Of a stretch of 19,340 nucleotides of DNA, positions 7,746 through 15,052 are shown piece by piece. The position numbers and the translations under genes were made by a program. Within the stretch, counting starts at the first letter, position 1. Each line of letters starts with the position of its first letter. The notes beneath the pieces are model-generated. The model was not told the DNA's origin. It saw nothing but the letters and a program-made list of their open reading frames with translations, and ran no database searches. Origin of the DNA: Marinospirillum sp. (lineage in GTDB: Bacteria > Pseudomonadota > Gammaproteobacteria > Pseudomonadales > Halomonadaceae); contig SKHR01000133.1 of NCBI GenBank assembly GCA_007116865.1, positions 1-19,340 of the forward strand, given 5' to 3'.

Positions 7746-7762
7746 AAGCCAGAGAGCCCCTG

Positions 7763-7778
7763 TTTTCTTGGCAGAAAA
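7763..7778. repeat. 16-bp palindrome in the leader of the dual-sensor cyclase
   Basis: TTTTCT-TGGC-AGAAAA is a perfect inverted repeat with 6-nt arms. It sits between the predicted -10 (7795-7800) and the start codon (7745), where a repressor site or small leader hairpin would act. Its core TCTTGGCAG recurs in the sodB divergent spacer. Confidence 0.4.
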
Positions 7779-7794
7779 TTAGACATATCCTTGC

Positions 7795-7803
7795 ATATTA
7801 GCA
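7795..7803 (-). promoter_or_regulatory. Extended -10 promoter candidate for the dual-sensor cyclase
   Basis: On the minus strand TG-C-TAATAT (TG at 7803-7802, hexamer 7800-7795) is a good extended -10 about 50 nt before ATG 7745. No clear -35 is present. There is no terminator after dinG in the 82-nt gap, so some read-through from rhlB-dinG is also possible. Confidence 0.4.
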
Positions 7804-7827
7804 GATAAAATCACTAAAGATAGCCAA

Positions 7828-9972
7828 TCAAGGTGATAGTTTACGCTGAAATGGTGGCAGGCTATCCAGCAGTTGACGACCATAACGTCGGGTCAAAATG
7901 CGCTTATCTAACAGACTGATACGCCCCTTGTCGGTTTCGGTTCGAATCAACCGACCACAGGCCTGTACCAAACGCACACTGGCTTCCGGCACGGTCAACT
8001 GCAAAAACGGATTGCCGCCCTGAGCTTCGATCCACTCGGCCAGGGTGGCACCCACTGGATCATCCGGGGTCGCAAAAGGCAGACGCGCCAACACCACATG
8101 GGTCAGGTAATCACCCGGCAGGTCTATCCCCTCCGCCAAGGAGGCCAGGCCAAACAGTATGCTCGGTTTGCTCGCATCAACTCGAGCGCGGTGCTTTTCA
8201 ACCAAGCGGCTTTTAGGCAATTCATCCTGCATCAGAGTCGCCTGGCGCATTCGACTCGACAATCCCTCATACACGGCCTGCATCTGTCGGCGTGACGAAA
8301 ACAACACCAGGGCAGCCGCCTGCGGATGATCCAGCTCGGTTTCGATGAAATCGATCAGGGCATCCGTGTGTGCGTCTGTGTCACTGGGATCACAAGCCTG
8401 AGCGGGTACGTCCAAATAACCGAGACGGGGGTAATCAAAGGGGCTGGGATAAACCTGACACTGGGTTTCTTTAGGCAAGCCAGTGCGCTGGCGCAGGTGA
8501 TCAAAACGCCCCAAGGCCGTCAGGGTTGCCGAGGTCAGCGCAGCACCAAAGCAGCGTTTCCATAAACGCGCAGCCAGGTCATTGGCCGCTGTGACAGGAC
8601 TGGCACAGACCTCGATTTCCTCCTCTCCGGCTCCCTGTTGATGGCGCAGCAACCAGCGTGCTTTGGGCGGCTGTTGCGGCGAATCCGCTGCTGCCCAAAG
8701 CGCCCAAAGCTCATGGGCAGCCAAGGCTCTGGCATGCAGCAAAGCGATCAGCGGATGCCACTCTGCGGCCAGCTCTGAAGGGATTTGGCTCACATCATCC
8801 GGTTCCTGCGCAGCCTTGAGCAGTTCGGCGAGCTTTTCAAAGCAGCGGCACAGGCTGGCCAGATAGGTCGTCAGGTGTGCAGAAAAATCGCGGATGGACT
8901 GGGGCACCTCTCCTTTGGGCCAGCGGCGACTGGCTTGATTGGCCTGATAACCAGACACCCAGCCCTCCAGTTGCGCCAGCTGACCATAGAGCACACCCAG
9001 GTCTCTTTCCAGACCCTCCATGGGCTCGACAACCTGATTTAACAACGCCTGAGCCGTCCGATTCTGCGCCAGGGAATCGCGCAAATCCGGCAGGTTTTTC
9101 TTGAACAGACGAATCCACTTTAGCGAGGCATTGAAACGAAAGCTGGCGGCAAAATGCCCGATGGCCTTGTCGGCCAGGTGATGGGCTTCATCAAAGACAT
9201 AGTAGGTTTGCTCTGGGGCAGGCAAGATCACCCCGCCCCCCAGTGCCAGATCCGACAGCACCAGATCATGGTTAGCCACGATCACATCGGCCTGCTCCAG
9301 CGCTCGGCGCGCATTGAAAAAAGGGCAGGCCTGGGCAAAGTGGGAACAACGACGATTGGTACAACGCTGATGATCGGTGGTCAAACGTCGCCAGACATTG
9401 TGAGGGACGGCCTCATCCAGACTGTCACGATCTCCATCCCAGTCACCACTGGCATACTGATCGGCCAAACGGGCGAACCAGGGATTATCCGCATCATGAT
9501 CACTCGGGCCGAGCACCGCATCAAAAAGATCCTGGGTTTGCCCTGGTGTGACGTCACTCTGCTGACATTGACGCGCCAATTGAGCGGTACACAAATAACG
9601 GCCACGGCCTTTGGCCAGGCCATAACGGAAGCTTAAATCCGTGTGCTTTTCGATATCGGGCAGGTCACGCAGCAATAGCTGCTCTTGTAGTGCAATCGTC
9701 GCCGTACTGATAACCAGGCGTTTATTGCGCGCCTGACTGAGCGGCAAACAGGCCAGCAGATAAGCCAGGGTTTTACCCGTGCCGGTGCCCGCTTCGATCA
9801 CGATCACCTGCTGCTGACTGGTCCGCCGCCCTTCATGATCTTCTTCTATCGCTGAAAAGCAGCGGGCCAGATCTGCAATCATCTGCTTCTGACCCAAACG
9901 CGGGGTCAGCGCCCGCCCTTTTAAAAAGTCACGGTAAGCCTGTTGAATACAGACCTGCCAGTCCGGCTTCAT
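7828..9972 (-). CDS. dinG: ATP-dependent DNA helicase DinG (XPD-like, Fe-S)
   Basis: A 714-aa superfamily 2 5'-3' helicase, close to E. coli DinG (716 aa). Seen: Walker A AGTGTGKT (61-68), the iron-sulfur cysteines Cys128, Cys204, Cys209 and Cys216 (C...C-x4-C-x6-C, matching the four ligands in E. coli DinG), and ANHDLVLSD (233-241). Also seen are the DEAH box VFDEAHH (259-265), a C-terminal RecA-like half with ALTSATL and LASLAEGIDLPG, and motif VI VQACGRLIR. DinG unwinds R-loops, D-loops and forked DNA and helps at transcription-replication conflicts. ATG 9972 overlaps the rhlB stop by four bases (ATGA), so it is the second gene of an rhlB-dinG operon. No LexA-like site is visible between them, as expected for an internal gene. 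Confidence 0.95.
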   Translation of the reverse strand: MKPDWQVCIQQAYRDFLKGRALTPRLGQKQMIADLARCFSAIEEDHEGRRTSQQQVIVIEAGTGTGKTLAYLLACLPLSQARNKRLVISTATIALQEQLLLRDLPDIEKHTDLSFRYGLAKGRGRYLCTAQLARQCQQSDVTPGQTQDLFDAVLGPSDHDADNPWFARLADQYASGDWDGDRDSLDEAVPHNVWRRLTTDHQRCTNRRCSHFAQACPFFNARRALEQADVIVANHDLVLSDLALGGGVILPAPEQTYYVFDEAHHLADKAIGHFAASFRFNASLKWIRLFKKNLPDLRDSLAQNRTAQALLNQVVEPMEGLERDLGVLYGQLAQLEGWVSGYQANQASRRWPKGEVPQSIRDFSAHLTTYLASLCRCFEKLAELLKAAQEPDDVSQIPSELAAEWHPLIALLHARALAAHELWALWAAADSPQQPPKARWLLRHQQGAGEEEIEVCASPVTAANDLAARLWKRCFGAALTSATLTALGRFDHLRQRTGLPKETQCQVYPSPFDYPRLGYLDVPAQACDPSDTDAHTDALIDFIETELDHPQAAALVLFSSRRQMQAVYEGLSSRMRQATLMQDELPKSRLVEKHRARVDASKPSILFGLASLAEGIDLPGDYLTHVVLARLPFATPDDPVGATLAEWIEAQGGNPFLQLTVPEASVRLVQACGRLIRTETDKGRISLLDKRILTRRYGRQLLDSLPPFQRKLSP

Positions 9973-11351
9973 GCGTCTTCAAGCAATTCCTGAGGTGGAT
10001 AAACGCAAGGCAACGAGCTTTTAGTGTATTCCTCGATGGCCGGCAAGGAGAAAGCATCCTCCTCTCCAATAAAGCTGATGGAGGTACCCACAGCTCCGGC
10101 GCGTCCGGTTCGCCCAATGCGGTGGACATAGTCTTCCGGATCTTCTGGCAGGTTGTAGTTGATGACATGACTGACATCATCAATATGGATGCCACGCCCG
10201 GCCACATCGGTTGCCACCAGAACCTCGGTTTTACCCTCGCGGAAACCTTCCAGCGTGGCGATGCGTTTTTTCTGCTCGACCTCACCGGACAGAATCGCCG
10301 CACTGATGCCGGATTTTTTCAGCGCCTCATAAACCTCACGCGTGGTATCCCGACGGTTGCTGAACACGATCACCTTGGTCAACTGCCAGACCTTGATCAA
10401 ACGGATCAACAATGCCACCTTCTGCTGGTCAGACACCAAAAATGCGTGCTGATCAATATTGTCAGCGGTCTGTACCTTGGTCGCAATTTCAACCCGCTGC
10501 GGATCGATGGTCCACTGCGCCGAGAGATTGAGAATATCCTGCGTAAAGGTGGCCGAATACAACAGGGTTTGACGGATTTCCTTCGGCGGTGTGGCGCGAA
10601 TGATTCGCTTCACATCGGGAATGAACCCCATGTCCAGCATCCGGTCGGCTTCATCAAGAACCAGGACTTCGACTTCACGCAGGTCCACATCTTTTTTGTT
10701 GAGAAAGTCCAGCAGGCGCCCTGGCGTCGCGACCAGCAGATCAATCGCTTCACCATGCAGCTGATCGCGCTGTTTCACGTAGTCCATACCACCCACAACG
10801 GATAAAAGTTTGAAGGGGGTATAACGCATCAGCGCTTCGGCATCTTTACAGATCTGCAGCACCAGTTCACGCGTAGGCGCAAGAATGAGCGCACGCGGTG
10901 TACCCACTCGACGCCCTTCAGGCATTTGTTCTTCCAGAAAATAGCTCAGGATCGCGATCAAAAATGCGGCGGTTTTGCCAGTACCCGTTTGGGCTTTACC
11001 GATCAAGTCGACACCATGCAGGGTGTAGAGCAAAGACTGCGCCTGAATTGGCGTGCAGTATTCAAAGCCAGACTCACTGATGGCACGCATCAGGGGCAAG
11101 GGCAGATCAAAGTCGTGAAAACGGGCTTTATCTGCCTGGGGCGCCACGGTAAAGTCATCCAGGCTCCAACCTTCCAGCGCTTTGTCTGCGGCCTGCTGAC
11201 GCTCAGCAAAGGTTTGCAAAAGCTGCTGTTCGGTGATTTTTTGACGCGTTCCAGACCCGGTGGAACGACCGGAAGGGCGCCGACGACGACGGCGGTTGTT
11301 TTGATTGGATGAAGACTGGCGAGCAGATGTCGATGTGGAAGGCTGAGACAA
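9969..11351 (-). CDS. rhlB: DEAD-box RNA helicase, RhlB type
   Basis: A 460-aa ATP-dependent RNA helicase. A Ser/Asn-rich N-terminus with a run of six Arg (20-25) suggests RNA binding. The core is complete: Q-motif FHDFDL...PIQAQ (78-105), motif I AQTGTGKT (120-127), PTREL (159-163), TPGR (209-212), DEAD (233-236), SAT (266-268), VATDVAGRGIHIDDVSHVINY and motif VI HRIGRTGR (410-417). The sequence around the core and the end PPQELL resemble Pseudomonas RhlB, the helicase that can associate with RNase E in RNA decay. No degradosome partner lies nearby, so assignment to RhlB rather than another DEAD-box paralogue rests on similarity. The start is TTG 11351, supported by TGAGGT six nt upstream; the nearest upstream ATG in this region runs into a stop at once. 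Confidence 0.9.
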   Translation of the reverse strand: MSQPSTSTSARQSSSNQNNRRRRRRPSGRSTGSGTRQKITEQQLLQTFAERQQAADKALEGWSLDDFTVAPQADKARFHDFDLPLPLMRAISESGFEYCTPIQAQSLLYTLHGVDLIGKAQTGTGKTAAFLIAILSYFLEEQMPEGRRVGTPRALILAPTRELVLQICKDAEALMRYTPFKLLSVVGGMDYVKQRDQLHGEAIDLLVATPGRLLDFLNKKDVDLREVEVLVLDEADRMLDMGFIPDVKRIIRATPPKEIRQTLLYSATFTQDILNLSAQWTIDPQRVEIATKVQTADNIDQHAFLVSDQQKVALLIRLIKVWQLTKVIVFSNRRDTTREVYEALKKSGISAAILSGEVEQKKRIATLEGFREGKTEVLVATDVAGRGIHIDDVSHVINYNLPEDPEDYVHRIGRTGRAGAVGTSISFIGEEDAFSLPAIEEYTKSSLPCVYPPQELLEDA

Positions 11352-11357
11352 AATTCG

Positions 11358-11363
11358 ACCTCA
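11358..11363 (-). promoter_or_regulatory. Ribosome binding site deciding the TTG start of rhlB
   Basis: On the minus strand TGAGGT lies 6 nt before TTG 11351. No in-frame ATG is available upstream before a stop, so this element supports the non-ATG start. Confidence 0.6.
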
Positions 11364-11461
11364 AATATTCATAAAAAACCAAAAGGCTTGTCGGGCATCA
11401 CTGATGACTGACAACACTCACTCCAAGCGGGAGAAGGCGCAAGTCCTTTGCTTAGAGGCAC

Positions 11462-11470
11462 ATCATACCA
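11462..11470 (-). promoter_or_regulatory. Extended -10 promoter candidate for rhlB-dinG
   Basis: On the minus strand TG-G-TATGAT (TG at 11470-11469, hexamer 11467-11462) lies about 110 nt before the rhlB start, in the 136-nt gap after the coiled-coil gene. The -35 (TTAGGT at 18 nt) is weak. The leader would be about 100 nt, which leaves room for post-transcriptional control. Prediction only. Confidence 0.4.
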
Positions 11471-11487
11471 AGTTTCTGAGCAGACAC

Positions 11488-12516
11488 CTAACGACTGCGT
11501 CGCAACTCACTCACCTCTTCCATCAATCCCGTTAGGCGGCTAGTCAGTTGTGCGCGACTGGCCTCTAAAGAAGCCAGGATCTCACTGTGCTCTTCCAGCA
11601 TGGCTGCCCACTCAGCCACCTCAGTTGTCTCAGCGCCGCTGGGGCGGGCCTCCAACTGATCCACCCGTTCACTCAGTTGCTGCCACTCAGGCCGCAGATC
11701 CTGTTCGCGCATCTGCTGAGATACCACGCTGATCGATAAACTGGCTTCAGCAATACGCTGAGACACCTCGGTCAGCTCCGAACTGACTTGGCGGACTTGC
11801 TCTTGCAGCTGCTGCGTCGTTGCCTGCTGAGCTTGCCGTGCCTCCTGCAAACGCGCCAGTTCGGCTTCAGCGGCGGTGACTTTTTGCTGAAGCTCCGCAA
11901 TAGCAGGACGATTACGTTGATGAGCCACCACCCAGAGCTTACGTATTTCACTGTCCGCCCAGTCAAGTTTTTCCGAGAAGGTAGAGCCGGCCTCCGACAA
12001 GTCGGCCCCTGTTTCGGACAGACGGATTTCCAGCTCCTGCAAACGCTGGCTCAATCCCTGAAGCTGCCGCTCACGCTGAACCTGTGACTGATCCTGTTCC
12101 CACCACTGCCAACCCGCCAGCCCAGCCGCAGCCAGAGCCACCACCAACGCCAGCCCAACCAGCCAGCCACCGCTACCGCCACCCGAACGCGGAGGCTCCG
12201 GCGGTGGCGGTGGAGAAATCGCAGGTGGCTCAGCCAGTGTTTCTGGTTTTGCTTTGGTTTCCGGGCGCGCGCCCCCCGAAGCCTGAGATGCCGAGGCCTG
12301 CTCGGCTTCCCGACGGCGTCTTTCTGCCGTCAGCTCTGCCGCGCGACGACGCGCCAGGGCCATGGCCTCCGGTGTTCCTGGCGGAGGTGGCTGGGTCGCC
12401 GCTGAAGAAGAGGTTTGTACAGACTCGCTCAGTTCTGCACGGGGTTTAAATAAACTGGGAGACGTTTTTTCCGCAGGTTGAGCCAAGGAAACTTTTGGTT
12501 CTTTACGATCTGACAT
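11488..12516 (-). CDS. Single-pass membrane protein with a long periplasmic coiled coil, function unknown
   Basis: I do not recognise a named family. From ATG 12516 the protein is 342 aa. A hydrophilic N-terminus has Pro-rich runs (43-46, 102-109) and an Arg/Glu-rich helix (AMALARRRAAELTAERRRRE, 51-70). A Gly/Ser hinge leads to one transmembrane helix (about 118-137), then about 200 residues rich in Gln, Glu, Ala and Leu with heptad-like spacing (coiled coil), including LDWADSEIRKLW near 184. Topology is predicted as N-terminus inside, coiled coil in the periplasm. The TM-plus-coiled-coil shape recalls HemX- or TolA-like proteins, but no diagnostic motif supports either. Upstream in-frame TTG/ATG codons at 12549/12546 would add 10-11 residues; neither start has a good Shine-Dalgarno, and MSDRKEPK looks the more natural N-terminus. 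Divergent from sodB. Confidence 0.75.
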   Translation of the reverse strand: MSDRKEPKVSLAQPAEKTSPSLFKPRAELSESVQTSSSAATQPPPPGTPEAMALARRRAAELTAERRRREAEQASASQASGGARPETKAKPETLAEPPAISPPPPPEPPRSGGGSGGWLVGLALVVALAAAGLAGWQWWEQDQSQVQRERQLQGLSQRLQELEIRLSETGADLSEAGSTFSEKLDWADSEIRKLWVVAHQRNRPAIAELQQKVTAAEAELARLQEARQAQQATTQQLQEQVRQVSSELTEVSQRIAEASLSISVVSQQMREQDLRPEWQQLSERVDQLEARPSGAETTEVAEWAAMLEEHSEILASLEASRAQLTSRLTGLMEEVSELRRSR

Positions 12517-12561
12517 GAGCAGGGTTGACCCAAGGTTGAGTAACATCAATGGCTGTCTATT

Positions 12562-12659
12562 CTGCCAAGACTTCAGGCATCATGCCAGCACCGAGGCCCG
12601 GGGATAAAAAAACCGAATACCCGACCAAAAAACTCAGATTTGTTTTGCGCTCTTGGCAG
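12562..12659. repeat. 9-bp inverted repeat in the divergent spacer upstream of sodB
   Basis: CTGCCAAGA (12562-12570) and its exact complement TCTTGGCAG (12651-12659) are 80 bases apart. The right arm lies in the spacer of the predicted sodB promoter and the left arm lies close to the start of the divergent coiled-coil gene. The spacing would suit a looping regulator or a shared operator. Function not shown. Confidence 0.35.
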
Positions 12660-12668
12660 TGCTAATAT
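12640..12668 (+). promoter_or_regulatory. Sigma-70 promoter for sodB
   Basis: TTGTTT (12640-12645), a 17-nt spacer and TAATAT (12663-12668) with TG at 12660-12661 form a good extended promoter on the sodB strand. Transcription would begin near 12675, giving a leader of about 110 nt. Confidence 0.6.
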
Positions 12669-12677
12669 GATGATCAA

Positions 12678-12693
12678 ATCCATTGACATGGAT
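12678..12693 (+). promoter_or_regulatory. Inverted repeat at the start of the sodB leader
   Basis: ATCCAT-TGAC-ATGGAT is a perfect 6-bp inverted repeat only a few bases after the predicted transcription start. It could be an operator that blocks initiation or a 5' hairpin that stabilises the mRNA. It does not match the Fur consensus well. Confidence 0.35.
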
Positions 12694-12784
12694 CAGATTT
12701 ATTCCATGAGGCTGCCTCACCGATTTAACATCCAGTGACACAACTGGGTTTTATAAATAAATGGATGAACCTAGGAGAAACCTG

Positions 12785-13369
12785 ATGACTTTTGAATTAC
12801 CGGCACTGCCCTACGCAGGCAACGCGTTAGAGCCCCATATTTCTGCAGAAACCCTGGACTTTCACCATGGCAAGCACCACCAGACCTATGTGACCAAACT
12901 CAATGGCCTGGTTCCTGGCACCGAGTATGAAGGTAAAAGCCTGGAAGACATCATTCTGGCGTCCAAAAGCGGCCCGGTTTTCAACAATGCCGCCCAGGTC
13001 TGGAACCACACCTTCTACTGGCATTGCTTGAGCCCCCAGGGCGGTGGCGCACCCAAAGGCGCGATCGCGGATGCCATCAATGCCAAATGGGGCTCGTTTG
13101 AGGCCTTCCAAAAAGAATTTGATGACAAAGCCGTGAATAACTTCGGCTCATCCTGGACCTGGCTGGTCAAAAACCCCGCAGGCGACCTGGAAATCGTCAA
13201 CACCTCCAACGCCGGCACGCCAATGACGGAAGGTCACACCGCGCTGCTCACCGTTGATCTGTGGGAACATGCCTACTACATCGACTACCGCAATGCACGA
13301 CCAAAATATCTGGAAGCCTTCTGGGCACTGGTCAACTGGGACTTCGTCAACCAGAACCTGGCTGGCTGA
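12785..13369 (+). CDS. sodB: Superoxide dismutase [Fe], SodB
   Basis: A cytoplasmic 194-aa enzyme that dismutates superoxide to hydrogen peroxide and oxygen; E. coli SodB is 193 aa. It has no signal peptide. Metal ligands are His27 (DFHHGKHHQTY), His74 (AQVWNHTFYW) and the Asp/His pair of DLWEHAYYIDYRN. The iron-type marks are AQVWNHTFYW with Gln70, where Mn enzymes place the active-site Gln in the other domain. NNFGSSWTWL is also conserved. The start is ATG 12785 with AGGAG (12773-12777) eight bases upstream; an in-frame ATG at 12761 would add eight non-conserved residues. It is a monocistronic unit with its own promoter and a strong terminator. In E. coli sodB is controlled through Fur/RyhB; I cannot identify those elements here. 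Confidence 0.97.
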   Translation: MTFELPALPYAGNALEPHISAETLDFHHGKHHQTYVTKLNGLVPGTEYEGKSLEDIILASKSGPVFNNAAQVWNHTFYWHCLSPQGGGAPKGAIADAINAKWGSFEAFQKEFDDKAVNNFGSSWTWLVKNPAGDLEIVNTSNAGTPMTEGHTALLTVDLWEHAYYIDYRNARPKYLEAFWALVNWDFVNQNLAG

Positions 13370-13399
13370 TCCCCGGCAAACCAGCACTGTTCAGATATC

Positions 13400-13428
13400 A
13401 AGCCGAGACCCTGCGTCTCGGCTTTTTT
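13400..13428 (+). terminator. Rho-independent terminator of sodB
   Basis: AGCCGAGAC (13401-13409) pairs perfectly with GTCTCGGCT (13415-13423) across a CCTGC loop and is followed by a T-run ending at 13428. This is a textbook intrinsic terminator about 30 nt after the sodB stop. Confidence 0.93.
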
Positions 13429-13429
13429 A

Positions 13430-13459
13430 TTGGCTATAAAAGCGGCAGAATCCTGTATT
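13430..13459 (+). promoter_or_regulatory. Promoter candidate for the aldehyde dehydrogenase
   Basis: TTGGCT (13430-13435), an 18-nt spacer and TGTATT (13454-13459, 4 of 6 to consensus) lie between the sodB terminator and the dehydrogenase start. A promoter must exist here because the terminator isolates the gene, but these boxes are only moderate. Confidence 0.4.
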
Positions 13460-13493
13460 GTATTTGCAAAAAAAACTTTTCTAAGGAGATCCC

Positions 13494-14996
13494 ATGGAAA
13501 GGCCAACCTCGCAAGCAGACTGGCAAGCTCTGAGAGAGTCACTGACCTTACCCTCGCAAGCCTGGATCGCTGGGCGTGCGACTGCCGCTCAACAACAAAA
13601 AACCCTTGCCTGTGTTTCTCCCATTGATGGTCAGCTACTGACTCAGATTGCCCGCTGCGATCAGGCCGATGTTGATCTGGCTGTCACTGCTGCCCGGCAA
13701 GCGGTAAACCAAAGCGGCTGGAGTGATCTGGCACCAGAGCAACGCAAGCAGCGATTGCAACGCTGGGCCGATCTGATTGAAGCCCATCAGCTGGAATTAG
13801 CCTTGCTGGAAACCCTGGACATGGGCAAGCCGATCAATTTTTCTCTCAATGTCGATCTGGCCGGCAGTGTTCAGGCCCTGCGCTGGACTGCTGAAGCAAT
13901 TGACAAGTGGTATGGCGAATTGGCGCCCACACCCGGCAATCAGCTTGGCCTGATCAGCCGTGAACCCCTGGGGGTGGTCGCCGCTATTGTGCCGTGGAAT
14001 TTTCCATTGCTCATGGCCACCTGGAAGTTTGCACCCGCGCTGGCCGTTGGCAACGCGGTGATTCTCAAGCCCTCAGAGCGCTCTCCTCTGACCGCACTAA
14101 GAGTCGCCAGCCTGGCTCAGGAAGCGGGTATTCCCGATGGGATTTTTCAGGTCGTACCAGGACTGGGGCATGAAGCCGGTCAGGCGCTGGCTCGCCATCC
14201 GGATGTGGACTGCATTGCCTTTACCGGCTCCACTCAAATCGCCAAGCAACTGCTGATAGATGCAGGCCAGACCAACATGAAGCGGGTCTGGCTAGAGGCC
14301 GGTGGCAAAAGTCCCAACCTGATCTTTGCCGATGCCCCCAACCTGAAAAAAGCCGCCAAGGTCGCCGCCCAGGCGATCGCCTTTAATCAGGGGCAGGTCT
14401 GTACTGCCGGATCACGACTCTTATTAGAAGCCAGTATTCACGACGACTTTATTGATGCTGTGGTCACTGCATTGCAAGCCTGGCAACCCAGTCATCCACT
14501 CAGCCCCGACACCCGCGCCGGGGCACTGGTGGATCAGGCGCATCTGGAGCAGGTTCTCAAGTATGTTGCCATCGGCCAGGCGGAAGGCGCTCAACTACGC
14601 TGCGGTGGCCAGGCCTGTCTACAGGACACCGGCGGCAGCTACATGCAGCCGACCCTCTTTGCCCAGGTCGATGCCGATAGCCGCCTGGCACAAGAAGAAA
14701 TTTTTGGCCCGGTATTGAGTGTGCAGCGCTTTGAGACAGAAGCCCAGGCGATTGAACTGGCCAATCACAGTATCTACGGCCTGGCCGCCGGAGTGTGGAC
14801 TCAGGATCTCAGTCGCGCCCATCGTGTGGCCCGCGCCTTGAAAGCCGGTAGCGTCTGGGTCAATCAATATGATGCCGGTGATATGACTGCGCCTTTCGGG
14901 GGGTATAAACAGTCCGGTATCGGTCGTGACCGCTCACTGCATGCCTTCGAGAAATATACTGAAACAAAATCCACCTGGATAAGACTGGAAGTCTGA
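13494..14996 (+). CDS. puuC: NAD(P)-dependent aldehyde dehydrogenase, PuuC/KauB type
   Basis: A 500-aa cytosolic aldehyde dehydrogenase closely matching E. coli PuuC along its length. PuuC oxidises gamma-glutamyl-gamma-aminobutyraldehyde in putrescine breakdown; the Pseudomonas homologue KauB acts on several aminoaldehydes. Seen: PWNF with Asn169, cofactor-binding KPSE (Lys192), FTGST (243-247), general base Glu268 in VWLEAGGKSPN, nucleophile Cys303 in FNQGQVCTAG, EEIFGPV and the PuuC-like C-terminus NQYDAGDMTAPFGGYKQSGIGRD. ATG 13494 is preceded by AAGGAG (13483-13488). The other puu genes are not in the window, but the polyamine-binding protein and PotG downstream support a role in polyamine use. 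Substrate range among aminoaldehydes cannot be decided from sequence. Confidence 0.9.
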   Translation: MERPTSQADWQALRESLTLPSQAWIAGRATAAQQQKTLACVSPIDGQLLTQIARCDQADVDLAVTAARQAVNQSGWSDLAPEQRKQRLQRWADLIEAHQLELALLETLDMGKPINFSLNVDLAGSVQALRWTAEAIDKWYGELAPTPGNQLGLISREPLGVVAAIVPWNFPLLMATWKFAPALAVGNAVILKPSERSPLTALRVASLAQEAGIPDGIFQVVPGLGHEAGQALARHPDVDCIAFTGSTQIAKQLLIDAGQTNMKRVWLEAGGKSPNLIFADAPNLKKAAKVAAQAIAFNQGQVCTAGSRLLLEASIHDDFIDAVVTALQAWQPSHPLSPDTRAGALVDQAHLEQVLKYVAIGQAEGAQLRCGGQACLQDTGGSYMQPTLFAQVDADSRLAQEEIFGPVLSVQRFETEAQAIELANHSIYGLAAGVWTQDLSRAHRVARALKAGSVWVNQYDAGDMTAPFGGYKQSGIGRDRSLHAFEKYTETKSTWIRLEV

Positions 14997-15052
14997 CCTC
15001 GACCCATATAAAGTAAAGACCATATATCTTTTGTGGTGACCAAGGATCCGGC

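Noticed and set aside
9154..9636. A 160-codon open frame on the plus strand opposite dinG
   Set aside because: Antisense to the Fe-S and DEAH regions of dinG, no Shine-Dalgarno or domain signal.
10122..10805. A 227-codon open frame on the plus strand opposite rhlB
   Set aside because: It lies wholly antisense to the conserved helicase core and its product has no recognisable motif; it is a shadow of codon bias.
12661..12681. Possible Fur box overlapping the sodB -10
   Set aside because: The best alignment matches only about half of the 19-bp consensus, not enough to call.
13381..13627. Small plus-strand frames between sodB and the dehydrogenase
   Set aside because: They cross the sodB terminator and overlap the dehydrogenase start, with no coding signal.
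15008..15035. Possible sigma-28 (flagellar) promoter before the REC-CheC gene
   Set aside because: A TAAAG-like element is present but there is no GCCGATAA-like -10 at the required distance.
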